Assembly (NCBI RefSeq): GCF_035999195.1
Contig: NZ_DASYGY010000009.1
Location: 186,001 to 250,000 of the forward strand
DNA length: 64,000 nucleotides
Origin: Pseudoxanthomonas sp.
GTDB lineage: Bacteria > Pseudomonadota > Gammaproteobacteria > Xanthomonadales > Xanthomonadaceae
Direction: 5' to 3'
The notes under the pieces were generated by a model. It ran no database searches and was not told the DNA's origin. It saw only the letters and a program-made list of their open reading frames with translations. The position numbers and the translations under genes are program-made. Of this stretch, positions 34,477 to 44,700 are shown in pieces (the first letter of the stretch is position 1; each line of letters starts with the position of its first letter).

Positions 34477-35556
34477 CTATTTCAGAAGTCGGGCTGCCGG
34501 ATTGTCCTCTGCAGCGCCGGCCTGGAAGTAGCCGATCACACTCGCCACGGACCGGTGCTCGGTCATCGCCATCACCGCCGGCAGGGGCACGCCTTGCTTG
34601 CCGGCCTCGGTCACGAACCCGGAGCGCAGGCTGTGCGCTCCAAAGTCCCCTTCCAACCCCGCCCAGCGTGCCCGGCGCTTCACGATAGTGGCCACTGAGC
34701 CGGGGAGCAGGGCGGGGCCAACACGCCCTCTCCAAATGCGCCGGAAGATCGCCCCCTCGTGAATCCCGGCGGCCTCGAGCCAAGCCGCCAGCGCGTCGGC
34801 GCTGCGCCCCAGGATCGGCTTGTCCGGCGTCGAATCCGCCTTCACCCCGGCCTGCTGGGTCTTCGAATACTCCAGCCGATAGATGTAGCCGTCTTCGCCG
34901 ACCTTGCGTAGGTCGCGCAGATCGGCGGACGCGATCTCGCTGCGCCGGCGCCCGCCACTGGCAAAGCCGAAGCAGAGCAGGGCGCGGTCGCGCCGGCCCT
35001 CCAGACTGTCGTCACAGGTGGCCAGCATCGCCTCGAGTTCGGCGCGAGTGATCGCGGTCTTCTTGGTCGGGCGCTCGCCGCGCTTGACCGCCGCGCGCCG
35101 GGCCCGGCTGAGCAGCGTGCGCACGCTGGGCAGCTCACAGGGGTTGGCGAGGCGTTTGAGCTTGTGCGCGGTCGACAGCACGGCCACGCGCTGGACCACG
35201 GTCGACAGCTTCAGCGGGCCGACCTTGACCTTGAGGCCGGCCGCGACCAAGGCCTGGTCGATCACCGGCGGCAGCTCGCTGACCAGCCCCGTCTTGTTCT
35301 TGCGCTGGATGTGGTCGACCAGGAACTGGATCACCACGGCCTCGCTGGCTGGCAAGGCCAGCTCGACGCCGTAACGGGCTTGGTGCCAGCCGGCCCAGTA
35401 GCGCAGGGCGGTCGCGTAGCTGCGGGTGGTATTGGCCGCGGCCGCTTCGGCGAGCAGTTCGCGCACGGCGTCGGCGGCCTGCTGGGCCAGTTGTTCCGGC
35501 AACACTAGGTGCGTGGTCGTCGCCGGCAGGGTAGGTAATGTGCTATTTCGTTTCAT
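34477..35556 (-). CDS. tnpS: TnpS-like tyrosine recombinase (cointegrate resolution)
   Basis: 359 residues. The N-terminal SAM-like core-binding region is followed by a catalytic domain with Arg in ASGGRRRSE, the HSLRSGF box (His-x-x-Arg) and the nucleophile Tyr in SVIGYFQAG. It is divergent from a tnpT-like gene with a dyad-rich intergenic region, the arrangement of the Tn4651 group of Tn3-family transposons, in which TnpS and TnpT resolve cointegrates at a site between their genes. No tnpA transposase or 38-bp terminal repeat was seen here, so it is a stranded resolution module. Confidence 0.8.
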   Translation of the reverse strand: MKRNSTLPTLPATTTHLVLPEQLAQQAADAVRELLAEAAAANTTRSYATALRYWAGWHQARYGVELALPASEAVVIQFLVDHIQRKNKTGLVSELPPVIDQALVAAGLKVKVGPLKLSTVVQRVAVLSTAHKLKRLANPCELPSVRTLLSRARRAAVKRGERPTKKTAITRAELEAMLATCDDSLEGRRDRALLCFGFASGGRRRSEIASADLRDLRKVGEDGYIYRLEYSKTQQAGVKADSTPDKPILGRSADALAAWLEAAGIHEGAIFRRIWRGRVGPALLPGSVATIVKRRARWAGLEGDFGAHSLRSGFVTEAGKQGVPLPAVMAMTEHRSVASVIGYFQAGAAEDNPAARLLK

Positions 35557-35579
35557 ACTATGTAATGTACGTTATGAAA
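35551..35579. other. Candidate resolution site core between tnpS and tnpT
   Basis: Inverted repeat TTTCATA (35551-35557) and TATGAAA (35573-35579) flanks a 15-bp centre and includes the tnpS start codon. A second small dyad, GATAA-N7-TTATC, lies just downstream. In the Tn4651 family the core recombination site lies exactly in this divergent gap. Confidence 0.5.
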
Positions 35580-35658
35580 TAGGGTGCCTACTAGCGATAA
35601 TCATCACTTATCGGATGTACAGCGCGACCAGCCCGTTTTTTGCAGGAGGAGACCTTCG

Positions 35659-36591
35659 ATGGCCCGCGGCATCACCGAATCCGACGTGCATACCGCCGCC
35701 GATGAACTGGTCGCCGCCGGCGAACGGCCTACCGTTGATCGCATCCGCGCGCACCTGGGCACCGGCTCGCCCAACACAGTCACGCGTTGGTTGGAGACGT
35801 GGTGGCGGGGGCTGGCGCCGCGGTTGCATAGCGCTCAGCAGGCGATACCGGAGTTGCCAGCACCGGTCAGTCGCCTGGCGCAGCAGCTCTGGGAGCAAGC
35901 GGTGGGCATTGCCCGAACTGACGCCGAACAGGCCATGGCGCAGGACCGGCTTCAGTTGGATGCTCAGCGCCGCGACCTTGAAAGCCGGGAAGGGGAGCGG
36001 CAGGCGCAGCTACGCAACGCGGCAGACGCGGCAGACCAGGCGAGCCAAGCGCTGGCGGCCACCCAGCAGCGTCTGGCTGACCTGCAGCGGGCAAACAATC
36101 TGCAGCAGGAGCAGATCCGCGACCTGAGCGGACAACGCGCAAGCCTGGAGGCACGCAGTGCTCGTTTGGAGGCTGACCTCTACGCTGCTCAACAGCGCGC
36201 AACGCAGCGCGAGGAAAGTCTGATCGCCGAACGCGATGCCCAAGCCCAGCACCTGCGGGCGTTGGAGGACCGGGCGCATGGGGAGATCGATCGCGCTCGC
36301 CAGGAAGCGAAGGACGTGCGAAGCCAGCTGGCATCCCTGCAACGCACCAGCGAAACCCTTCGTCAGCAGCGAGAGGACGCACAGGCCGCCACCGCTGCCG
36401 CGCAGCGCGAGGCTGGAGTGCAGCGCGGCCGGGCCGACGCGCTCGCGCATCAGTTAGCGGGGTTGGGCGAATTGCCCGCGGCTTTGCAAGCCACTCTGGC
36501 GCAGCTGCAGCAGCCCCAACCGCGGCCACGTAAAGCGAGCGCACCGCCCAAGGCCCAAGTAGGTTCTCGGCGACGCAAAACCTCGTCTTAG
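35659..36591 (+). CDS. tnpT: TnpT-like coiled-coil DNA-binding protein (KfrA N-terminal type)
   Basis: 310 residues. The N-terminal 60 residues are a KfrA-like DNA-binding domain (ITESDVHTAADELVAAGERP, then GSPNTVTRWLETWW). The remainder is a continuous, Gln/Arg/Ala-rich coiled coil to about 280, ending in a basic tail (SRRRKTSS). TnpT assists TnpS in cointegrate resolution. ATG 35659 is chosen, with AGGAGGA at 35644-35650 as ribosome-binding site; the frame is open upstream through the recombination site. Confidence 0.8.
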   Translation: MARGITESDVHTAADELVAAGERPTVDRIRAHLGTGSPNTVTRWLETWWRGLAPRLHSAQQAIPELPAPVSRLAQQLWEQAVGIARTDAEQAMAQDRLQLDAQRRDLESREGERQAQLRNAADAADQASQALAATQQRLADLQRANNLQQEQIRDLSGQRASLEARSARLEADLYAAQQRATQREESLIAERDAQAQHLRALEDRAHGEIDRARQEAKDVRSQLASLQRTSETLRQQREDAQAATAAAQREAGVQRGRADALAHQLAGLGELPAALQATLAQLQQPQPRPRKASAPPKAQVGSRRRKTSS

Positions 36592-36618
36592 CTCAGCTCG
36601 CCGACGGGAACAAACCCA

Positions 36619-37170
36619 ATGGTTGATCCGAAGACGCTGCGTGTGCGCGGGTATGGCGGCATGGAGAAGGAGTCGTTCGAGGCCTATCTAGAACGCTGGC
36701 CGGCTGCGCTGAGCAATTTTCCGGAGGACGTCATCCGCGAGTGGGTCTGGCGGCATTGGGATGACTTTGAACGCCTGTGGATCAGCCGCGGTATCGAGCG
36801 CTTTGCATTTCAGCCACGCCAGTATGACAACCAGGCCATTCTGGACATTGGCCGCTTCGACTCCTGGGACGATCTGGCTGCGCGCCAGCTGGACCCCAAA
36901 GAAGATCTGGACTTCTGGGTTGGGCGCTACATGACCGAACACGGCACATTCCCCACCCCGATCATCGTCGCCACAAATAGCGAAGGTCTCACCCATCCTC
37001 GGGGCATGCCGATGCCGGCGCGTCTGCTCATTGAAGGCCATAGGCGACTGGGCATGTTGCGTGGTCTGTTGGCCCTCGGCGTCCCAGGCGTCCAAGCCAT
37101 GCATTCCGTCTGGGAGCTCACACTACCGCGTGATTGCTTTGCACGAAGGCACAGTTCCGAGCACGGTTGA
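36619..37170 (+). CDS. Hypothetical protein downstream of tnpT
   Basis: 183 residues, tryptophan- and arginine-rich, starting 28 bases after tnpT and probably co-transcribed with it. I do not recognise a family with certainty. The segment ARLLIEGHRRLGMLRGLLA resembles the (E)GHRRL box of ParB/Srx-like proteins and GTFPTPIIVATN precedes it, so a ParB-like fold is possible. It could be a cargo or accessory gene of the transposon remnant. Confidence 0.5.
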   Translation: MVDPKTLRVRGYGGMEKESFEAYLERWPAALSNFPEDVIREWVWRHWDDFERLWISRGIERFAFQPRQYDNQAILDIGRFDSWDDLAARQLDPKEDLDFWVGRYMTEHGTFPTPIIVATNSEGLTHPRGMPMPARLLIEGHRRLGMLRGLLALGVPGVQAMHSVWELTLPRDCFARRHSSEHG

Positions 37171-37192
37171 CGGCCAGGACTCCGCCGCACTG

Positions 37193-37220
37193 GTAAATGC
37201 ACATACAGAAATGCATTTAC
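37193..37220. other. Perfect 9-bp hairpin between the transposon remnant and the secretion operon
   Basis: GTAAATGCA (37193-37201) pairs with TGCATTTAC (37212-37220) around a 10-base loop. No T-run follows, so it is not an obvious terminator. The rest of 37171-37388 has no supported gene; a TTGACA box at 37244 has no convincing -10 partner. Confidence 0.4.
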
Positions 37221-37388
37221 GCCTAAACAACCGATCGAGCTTGTTGACAAGGGAGCGCTCGGAAAATCAGGATACGTCCGAGAGCCGCGTGCCACTGACG
37301 GCGTAGGCATCTCGGGCTCCGTTCGCTCTGGTAGCCATTCCGCCAGAGAGCGTAGGGAACGCGCTGACAGTGATTTGGGGATCTACTG

Positions 37389-39563
37389 ATGGCTCAGGGA
37401 AGCAGCCCACTGGTGCTGGTGGACGAATTGCCGTCCGACGAGGAAGACGACTCACCCATAGACCTGGGTCTCGCTGGGCTGGTGCTGCTTGCTCAGTATC
37501 ACGGCGTGGCGGCCGATGCCAGTCAACTCAAGCATGAGTACGGACAAGGGAACGAGCCGTTTGATGCAACCGGCCTCCTGCTGGCCGCAAAGCGACTAGG
37601 ACTTAAGGCGAAGATATCCGCCGTACCCATCCATCGTCTGGACAAAGTGTCGTTGCCGGCGATGGCGTTCCAGCCCGACGGCCAGCACTTCATCGTTGCC
37701 AAAGCCAATGATCAACAAATCCTGATTCAGGATCTGAAGCTGCAGCGACCCCAAGTGTTGTCCCGAGAGCAGTTTTCCGAACGCTTCAGTGGGCAATTGT
37801 TGCTAGTGGCGTCGCGCGCCTCCGTGCTGGGCGAGTTGGCCAAGTTCGACTTCCGCTGGTTTGTGCCTGCGGTGGTCAAATATCGGCGGATACTGCTGGA
37901 AGTCTTCGTCGTTTCTCTGTTCATCCAGTTGTTCGCCTTGGTCACGCCCCTGTTCTTCCAGGTGGTCATGGACAAGGTGCTTGTCCATCAGAGCCTGACG
38001 ACCTTGGAAGTCATCGCGATCGGCTTGGTGGCGATCGCTGTTTTCGACGTGACTCTTAACGGGCTGCGGACCTATGTCTTCTCGCATACCACCAGCAAGA
38101 TAGACGTAGAGCTGGGAGCTCGCCTTTTCCGCCACATCCTAAGCTTGCCGCTGGCCTACTTCGAATCGCGCCGGGTAGGTGAGACGGTAGCTCGCGTCCG
38201 TGAGCTTGAGAACATCCGCAACTTCCTGACCGGGCAAGCGCTGACCTCGGTGTTGGATCTGCTATTCACCGGTGTGTTCCTGGCGGTGATGTTCTACTAC
38301 AGCTTCTGGCTGACCCTGATCGTCGTACTCTCCCTTCCCGTGTACGCACTGTGGTCGGCTGCCATCACGCCGGTGCTGAGAAAGCGCCTGGACGAGAAGT
38401 TCGCACGAGGTGCCGAAAACCAGTCCTTCCTGGTCGAGACCATCAATGGAATAGGCACGGTCAAGGCCACGGCCGTGGATCCGCGCATAACCCGCACATG
38501 GGATGCGCAGTTGGCGGGCTACGTGGGTGCCGGCTTCAAGGTGGCGCGCCTGGCAAACGTGGGCCAGCAGGGCATCCAGTTGGTGCAGAAGCTGGTAGGC
38601 GTCGCCATCCTGTTCTTTGGCGCCCGCTTGGTCATCCAAGGGGATCTGTCGGTTGGCCAGCTGATCGCCTTCAACATGCTCTCCGGCCAGGTGGCGGCGC
38701 CCATCCTGCGGTTGGCCCAGCTCTGGCAGGACTTCCAGCAGGTAGGCATTTCTGTCCAGCGCTTGGGCGACATCCTCAATACTCGGACCGAAGTGCCCGG
38801 CAGCCGCATGACGCTGCCGGCGATACAGGGTCGCGTGACGTTTGAGGGCGTTGGCTTCCGTTACCGCCCGGATACGGCAGAGGTCCTGGCAGGCATCGAC
38901 CTGGATATCGCGCCGGGGGAGGTCATTGGCATCGTGGGGCGCTCAGGCTCGGGCAAGAGCACGCTGACCAAACTGGTGCAGCGCCTCTATGTACCCGAGC
39001 GCGGGCGCGTCCTGATCGACGGCCATGATCTGGCGCTGGCCGATCCGGCGTGGTTGCGCCGGCAGTTGGGAGTGGTGCTGCAGGAGAACTTCCTGTTCAA
39101 CCGGAGCATCCGCGAGAACATCGCCTTGGGTGATCCTGGCATGGCGCTGGAGAGGGTAATCCACGCCGCACAGCTGGCCGGCGCGCACGATTTCATCACC
39201 CAGCTGCCGGAAGGCTATGACACGAAGGTGGGCGACAACGGGGCAGGGCTTTCGGGCGGACAGCGTCAGCGCATCGCCATTGCTCGAGCGCTGGTGACCA
39301 ATCCTCGTATCCTGATCTTCGACGAAGCCACCAGTGCGCTGGACTACGAGTCCGAGCATGCCGTCATGCAGAACATGCGGGCGATCTGCCAGGGGCGCAC
39401 GGTACTCATCATCGCCCACCGTCTCTCTACCGTGCGGATGGCCAACCGGATCGTCGTTGTAGACAAGGGTAAGATTGTGGAGTCGGGCCGCCACGAGGAA
39501 TTGGTCGACCGTCCGGGCGGCCAGTACGCGCACCTCTACAAGCTCCAGCAAGGTGTCGCATGA
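37389..39563 (+). CDS. Type I secretion ABC transporter (HlyB/LapB-like, inactive C39 domain)
   Basis: 724 residues. The N-terminal 150 residues are a C39-peptidase-like domain in which the catalytic cysteine is absent (LGLAGLVLLAQYHGV), as in HlyB-type transporters that dock RTX substrates without cutting them. Six membrane helices follow (about 170-460), then the ATPase with Walker A GRSGSGKST, signature LSGGQRQR and Walker B ILIFDEATSALD. It exports unfolded protein in one step with HlyD and an outer-membrane TolC-like channel; no tolC gene is in this cluster. The RTX protein encoded at 41727 is the evident substrate. Confidence 0.93.
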   Translation: MAQGSSPLVLVDELPSDEEDDSPIDLGLAGLVLLAQYHGVAADASQLKHEYGQGNEPFDATGLLLAAKRLGLKAKISAVPIHRLDKVSLPAMAFQPDGQHFIVAKANDQQILIQDLKLQRPQVLSREQFSERFSGQLLLVASRASVLGELAKFDFRWFVPAVVKYRRILLEVFVVSLFIQLFALVTPLFFQVVMDKVLVHQSLTTLEVIAIGLVAIAVFDVTLNGLRTYVFSHTTSKIDVELGARLFRHILSLPLAYFESRRVGETVARVRELENIRNFLTGQALTSVLDLLFTGVFLAVMFYYSFWLTLIVVLSLPVYALWSAAITPVLRKRLDEKFARGAENQSFLVETINGIGTVKATAVDPRITRTWDAQLAGYVGAGFKVARLANVGQQGIQLVQKLVGVAILFFGARLVIQGDLSVGQLIAFNMLSGQVAAPILRLAQLWQDFQQVGISVQRLGDILNTRTEVPGSRMTLPAIQGRVTFEGVGFRYRPDTAEVLAGIDLDIAPGEVIGIVGRSGSGKSTLTKLVQRLYVPERGRVLIDGHDLALADPAWLRRQLGVVLQENFLFNRSIRENIALGDPGMALERVIHAAQLAGAHDFITQLPEGYDTKVGDNGAGLSGGQRQRIAIARALVTNPRILIFDEATSALDYESEHAVMQNMRAICQGRTVLIIAHRLSTVRMANRIVVVDKGKIVESGRHEELVDRPGGQYAHLYKLQQGVA

Positions 39564-40981
39564 AGCACATCCTGAGTGCGACCAAAGAGTTCCTGGCTCG
39601 TTATGGCCAGGCGTTCTCAGCGGCCTGGAAGGTGCGCGCACAACTGGACCCACCGAAGCGGTCGGACGACGAACTAGCCTTCCTGCCCGCTCAGCTGGAG
39701 CTGGTCGAGAGCCCGGCATCGCCAGCAGCACGCTGGACGATGCGGATCATCATGACCTTGTTCTGTGTGGCTCTGCTTTGGTCGATCTTCGGAAAGCTGG
39801 ACATCGTCGCGGTCGCTTCGGGCAAGACCGTCGTCAACTCTCGTACCAAGGTCATTCAGACCGCCGAAACCGCCGTGGTGCGCCGCATCCTGGTCCGGGA
39901 TGGACAGGCGGTACGGAAGGGCGATGTGCTGGTCGAGCTGGATGCCACTGCGACCGGAGCGGATTTCGAGCAGGCGGGCGACGCGCTGGTCAATGCTCGC
40001 TTGGCTGCGCTCCGCTTTGAGGCAATGACAAAGGCGCTCGAGTCGGGTCTTCTTCCCGGTGCTCCTGAGGAGCCCGGCCTGCCAAATGATCGTGTGCGTG
40101 CTGAGTGGTTGCTGGCGGCAAGCGAGCTGGCGGAGTACCAGGCGCGGCGACAGAGCCTTCAAGCAACCATCGCCCAGCGTCAGGCACAAGAGAACACCGT
40201 GCGCTCCCAGATCTCGCCGATGGAGCAAAGTCTGGCGATCTCCAGAGAGCGCGTGGCCGACTTGGAGAAGCTGCTGGATGGGCAGTACGTCAGTCGGCAC
40301 GAGTTTCTGGCGCGAAAACAGGAGATGGTCGAGATGGAGCGCTCGCTGACGGCACAACGAGCAACCTTGTTGGAGACAGGTTCGGCACTCGCCGGAGCGC
40401 GTGAGGAACTACAGGTGCTGGAGGCTGACACGCGTCAGCAAATGTTCGAAGGCCTTCGCCAGGCACGCGAGCAAGTGGGGCAGTACCGGCCTCAGGTCGC
40501 CAAGACGCAGCAGCGAGACAGGCTGATGCAGCTGCGCGCTCCCGTAGACGGCAACGTACAGCAGTTGACGGTACATACCATCGGGGGTGTCGTGACGCCC
40601 GCGCAAGCCCTCATGGCCGTAGTGCCCAGCGAGGAGTCGCTGGAAGTGGAGGCCACCGTTCTGAACAAGGACATCGGCTTCATTCGGCCGGGTCAGCGGG
40701 CGACAGTCAAAGTAGAAAGCTTTCCTTATACCCGCTATGGATACTTAGACGGGGTGGTCGAAACCATTTCCCATGATGCAGCGCAGGATGAAAAGCTGGG
40801 ATTGGTTTTTCCAGCCCGGGTTCGACTGACAGATACCACACTAGTGGTGGATGGTGTGAAAGTGGCGCTTACGCCGGGCATGAGCTTGAGTGTCGAGTTT
40901 AAGACGGGAAGAAGGCGATTGATCGACTACCTGTTGAGCCCTCTGAAGCAACATGGTGAGGAATCACTCAGGGAAAGGTGA
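39560..40981 (+). CDS. Type I secretion membrane-fusion protein (HlyD family)
   Basis: 473 residues, starting in a 4-bp overlap with the ABC transporter gene. One N-terminal membrane helix (MRIIMTLFCVALLWSIFGKL) precedes a lipoyl half-domain (VRRILVRDGQAVRKGDVLVE), a long coiled-coil hairpin (about 130-310), the second lipoyl half (MQLRAPVDGNVQQL) and a beta-barrel end (GQRATVKVESFPYTRYGY), the standard HlyD order. It links the transporter to an outer-membrane channel. Confidence 0.92.
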   Translation: MKHILSATKEFLARYGQAFSAAWKVRAQLDPPKRSDDELAFLPAQLELVESPASPAARWTMRIIMTLFCVALLWSIFGKLDIVAVASGKTVVNSRTKVIQTAETAVVRRILVRDGQAVRKGDVLVELDATATGADFEQAGDALVNARLAALRFEAMTKALESGLLPGAPEEPGLPNDRVRAEWLLAASELAEYQARRQSLQATIAQRQAQENTVRSQISPMEQSLAISRERVADLEKLLDGQYVSRHEFLARKQEMVEMERSLTAQRATLLETGSALAGAREELQVLEADTRQQMFEGLRQAREQVGQYRPQVAKTQQRDRLMQLRAPVDGNVQQLTVHTIGGVVTPAQALMAVVPSEESLEVEATVLNKDIGFIRPGQRATVKVESFPYTRYGYLDGVVETISHDAAQDEKLGLVFPARVRLTDTTLVVDGVKVALTPGMSLSVEFKTGRRRLIDYLLSPLKQHGEESLRER

Positions 40982-41056
40982 CTTCTAGGGTCTTATGAAT
41001 GCCGCACGAGAAGTTGGGCTTCTTACTTAAGATTGCGAATCAAACTCGGAGGACCT

Positions 41057-41704
41057 GTGGCTACACTGAATCTGAATGGAGAGCAGCTTCGGCCGCGTTT
41101 GTCACACAAGTCGCCACGCGACGCGATTCTTCGAGTACTCATAGTTCTACTGACAGTTATTCTCGCTGGTTGCAATGACGTAACGCTGCATTGGCAGGAG
41201 CACGCTGATGTGAACGACGAGCTACGTGTGCTGGTCGAGCGAACCGCCGACGGAGAGAAGTACTCGGAACTCGGTGGGCCTAAGGCCTGGAAGCAATCGG
41301 AAATGACGGTGGAGGTGTTCGACATTTCAGGCAGGGTTGCCCCGCTCCCACCGAAATGGGTGGGCACAGCCGTCCCGATGATCCTCGACTACGAACAAGA
41401 AGCCGGTACGTGGTCTTTGATCGCGACTTTCTCATCTTGCGAGAGTTGGTACGAGGCCGGCCGCCCCAGGCCGCCGTACCTCGAGTATCAATCCAAGAAT
41501 GGCGGCCATTGGACACCGGTGGCACTCGAAGAAAGATTTCTAGAGAAGAAAGCGAACCTTCTGACGGGGCCGCGCGCCGATGGCGAGCCTCGATTGGTGA
41601 CGGACTCGGACAAGGAGCTCAAGCGCCGTAGTGCGGCTCCCATTTTTCAAAGCGTGCTGCGTACGTGGGGAAAAGAGCAAGAGAACTACTGTGACACCTA
41701 CTAA
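41057..41704 (+). CDS. Putative lipoprotein of unknown function in the secretion operon
   Basis: 215 residues from GTG 41057, preceded by GGAGGA. After a 28-residue polar lead comes a hydrophobic stretch and lipobox LAGC (VLIVLLTVILAGCND), so the mature protein would be lipid-anchored from about residue 38. The rest has no recognised domain. It lies 22 bases before the RTX gene; small lipoproteins in that position may protect the producer or help fold the secreted protein, but this is only an inference. Confidence 0.6.
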   Translation: MATLNLNGEQLRPRLSHKSPRDAILRVLIVLLTVILAGCNDVTLHWQEHADVNDELRVLVERTADGEKYSELGGPKAWKQSEMTVEVFDISGRVAPLPPKWVGTAVPMILDYEQEAGTWSLIATFSSCESWYEAGRPRPPYLEYQSKNGGHWTPVALEERFLEKKANLLTGPRADGEPRLVTDSDKELKRRSAAPIFQSVLRTWGKEQENYCDTY

Positions 41705-41726
41705 AACGGACTTAGGAGATTAGGTG

Positions 41727-44700
41727 ATGGCTACGAATTTGGAACTGGCTCAGCTGGCTACGCATGTGTACGCGCGGCCCAACTCGAACAAGACCCCTCT
41801 TACGGGTGGGTGGTCACAGTTCGCTCGACAAGACGATGACGAGTGGGGCTTCTCGGCAAGCTCCTACGTTCGAGGTGGCGAGATCGTCATCTCCTTTGCC
41901 GGAACAAACCAATCGCCAATAGACTGGACAACGAATGTTCCGGCAGGCGTTGGCATTACAGCGCCTCAGGTCCTCACAGCGATTAGCTACGTGCTAAATG
42001 TTATGTCGCAGAATCCAGGCGCGACGTTCACGTTTACGGGTCACTCCCTTGGCGGTGGTCTGGCCTCGGTAATGGCAGTGATGTTCGACGTCGCTGCCAC
42101 TGTCTTCGACCCAGCTCCGTTTGAACTCACTGCAAGAAGCGAAGAATTCCTCGCCCTTATAGATGGCTGGCCACACCCGAGTGGTTACAGGAATGCAGCG
42201 CTCGATGCCTACACGTCCAGCGGCGGGGCGCTATTCCCCCAGCGGGAATCCCAGGTCGTCGGGTACAGCGTGGCTGGAGAAGTGCTGGAACTTCTACGGG
42301 CAGCTCTTCCCACCGTCCAAGGCTCCCATCACACATACGTCGTAGGCAAGCCTCCACTGACTGAAGCCAATCCCATCAGCACAATGGTTGGGTTGCATTC
42401 CATGGACCTGTTGAGCGCTGTGATGAGATCCAGCCAGTTCAATACTGGCGTCGTGGAGCAAACAAGATCCTTCCAGGTGTTCTCTGATGAGGGGCTTTAC
42501 GGGTCGGACAGTCGACTCGACCGGCCTGACTTCATGGCCAGGATTCACAATCGACACCTTGCTAACGCAGCAGGTGGTGAAGGTGCACTGGATGTTCTTG
42601 GTCAAGATCTCCAAGACATAGGAGACGTAGGGGCAGCATTCGAGGAGACGTTGAATCGGGGCATCCTGGCCGCGCTGGCTGAGTACCATTACTTTCAGAC
42701 TGGCGGCAGCTATGAAGGATTCATTGAAAGAGTGCACGCGGGCACTCAGTTTGATCTTGCGAATATCTCCTCGACTTCTGATCGAAAAGGACAAGACCGC
42801 CTCCGTAACAGCGTTACGGAATGGCTCGCAGAGGAGGGAGAAGTATCAACTGACGTATTTAGGTTCAGTAGCTTTGTTGTGCAATCGGGTCAGGGAGGCC
42901 TCCAGTTCGAAGCCCAGCAGGACACGGATGATCTGATTCTCGGCGGCACTGGAAATGACACGGCCTCGGCGGGCGGTGGCGACGATTTCATCTTTGGCTG
43001 GGACGGATCAGATACTCTCCGCGGAGGAGCTGGTAGTGACGAGATCCATGGCGGTGACGGAAACGACATCCTGTACTCTGGATCGAGTACCGAAGATTCG
43101 GACACAAGCGAGAACCGACTGTACGGCGGCGATAATGATGACACTCTCTACGGTTCCGGAGGAAGAGACTATCTGGATGGCGGTGAGGGTGTTGACCTTC
43201 TGCAGGGCGGCGATGGAGTAGACACGTACAAGGTTGACGACTACGACACCATCTACGACTCAGATGGCAAGGGGTCTGTCTTTTACGGCAACAAGCAACT
43301 GACGGGCGGAACCCGCCCTGAGGACGGGCCTGATAACGTCTACTATGGGAACGGAGATATCTATGTTCTCAATGGTACGACGTTGATCATCAACGGCATG
43401 CTGACCATCCAGAACTTCGACAAGGAGAACAACAGCCTCCAAATCGTACTGAAAGACCCTGAGGACGAGGAGGAGACAGACGACGAGCGTCCCAGTACCG
43501 ATGAGGCTTCAACAAGAACGTCACCAATCGTGATTGATCTTGATGGCGACGGCGTCGAGACTCTCGAGCTTGGCGCGGTTAACTTTGACCACGATGGTGA
43601 TGGTCTGCGGGAGCAGTCAGGCTGGGTGTCCCCCGATGACGGAGTTCTCGCACACGACAGGAATGGCGACGGACGCATCAACAACGGTGGGGAGTTGTTT
43701 GGCAGTCACAGTGTCCTCGAAAGTGGGGAGCTCGCCAGTAACGGATTTCAGGCGCTGGCTGAGTACGATGACAACGGCGATGGGATCATCAACTCGCAGG
43801 ATGGCTCCTATGGGCAGCTGAGGGTGTGGAGAGATCTGAACAGGAACGGCGTCAGTGATGTCGGCGAGCTTCAGAGCCTGTCGGAAGCGGGTGTGGTATC
43901 CATCGCTACGAGCTACAACGTATCGACACAGGTTGATGCGCATGGTCATGAACACCGGCAGATCGGCGCTGTGGTGTTGAGCGACGGGACAGCGTCAACC
44001 GCCTCAGATGTTTGGTTCCGAGTGGACGCGGGGGAACGAACCAACAGCGGTGAGATTGAGCTTTCTGCCGATCTGCTGATGCTACCCAACGCAAGAGGCT
44101 TCGGCAGGGTTCAAGACCTTCGGCAAGCCATGGCGTTGGACCCACAGCTAAAGGAGCTCCTCCTCCAGTACCTATCTGAGACGGATCCCAACGCGAAGAA
44201 TCAACTACTGGATAGCTTGATCTATCGCTGGGCTGGTGCAGCGGACGTGGATCCATACAGCCGGGATCCAAGCCGTGTGTATGGCCACGTCATGGATGCG
44301 CGCCAGCTGGTCACGCTCGAGAATCTTGTTGGGCATGGCTATATGGGGATATGGTGCTGGGGCGAGTACGATCCAAATCCTCATGGCCAGGCGGCGCCAC
44401 TGCTCATAAGTGAGTACTTGGAGTTCAAGCGCTTCACGGCGGCACAACTTCTAGCACAAACCGAGTTTTCAGAAGAGCTGGATATCATTCAATCCGCCTT
44501 CGGATCCGATGCCAATGGGGTCTCTGTTGACTGGGATGCACTGCAGGGAAAGCTGACCGCCCTCTTGGCGTCGGGTCAGGAAACCCGAATCCGCGCTCTG
44601 GTGACCGTTCTGACAGATCTTGGTGTTTACTCATCGGGCTATCGTGCCCAGCGCGACGCCGCATTCCAGGCCATCGCCGCTACCAATCCTCAGCTGGCAC

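Noticed and set aside
37244..37275. TTGACA at 37244 as a strong promoter for the secretion operon
   Set aside because: No acceptable -10 box lies 16-19 bases downstream.
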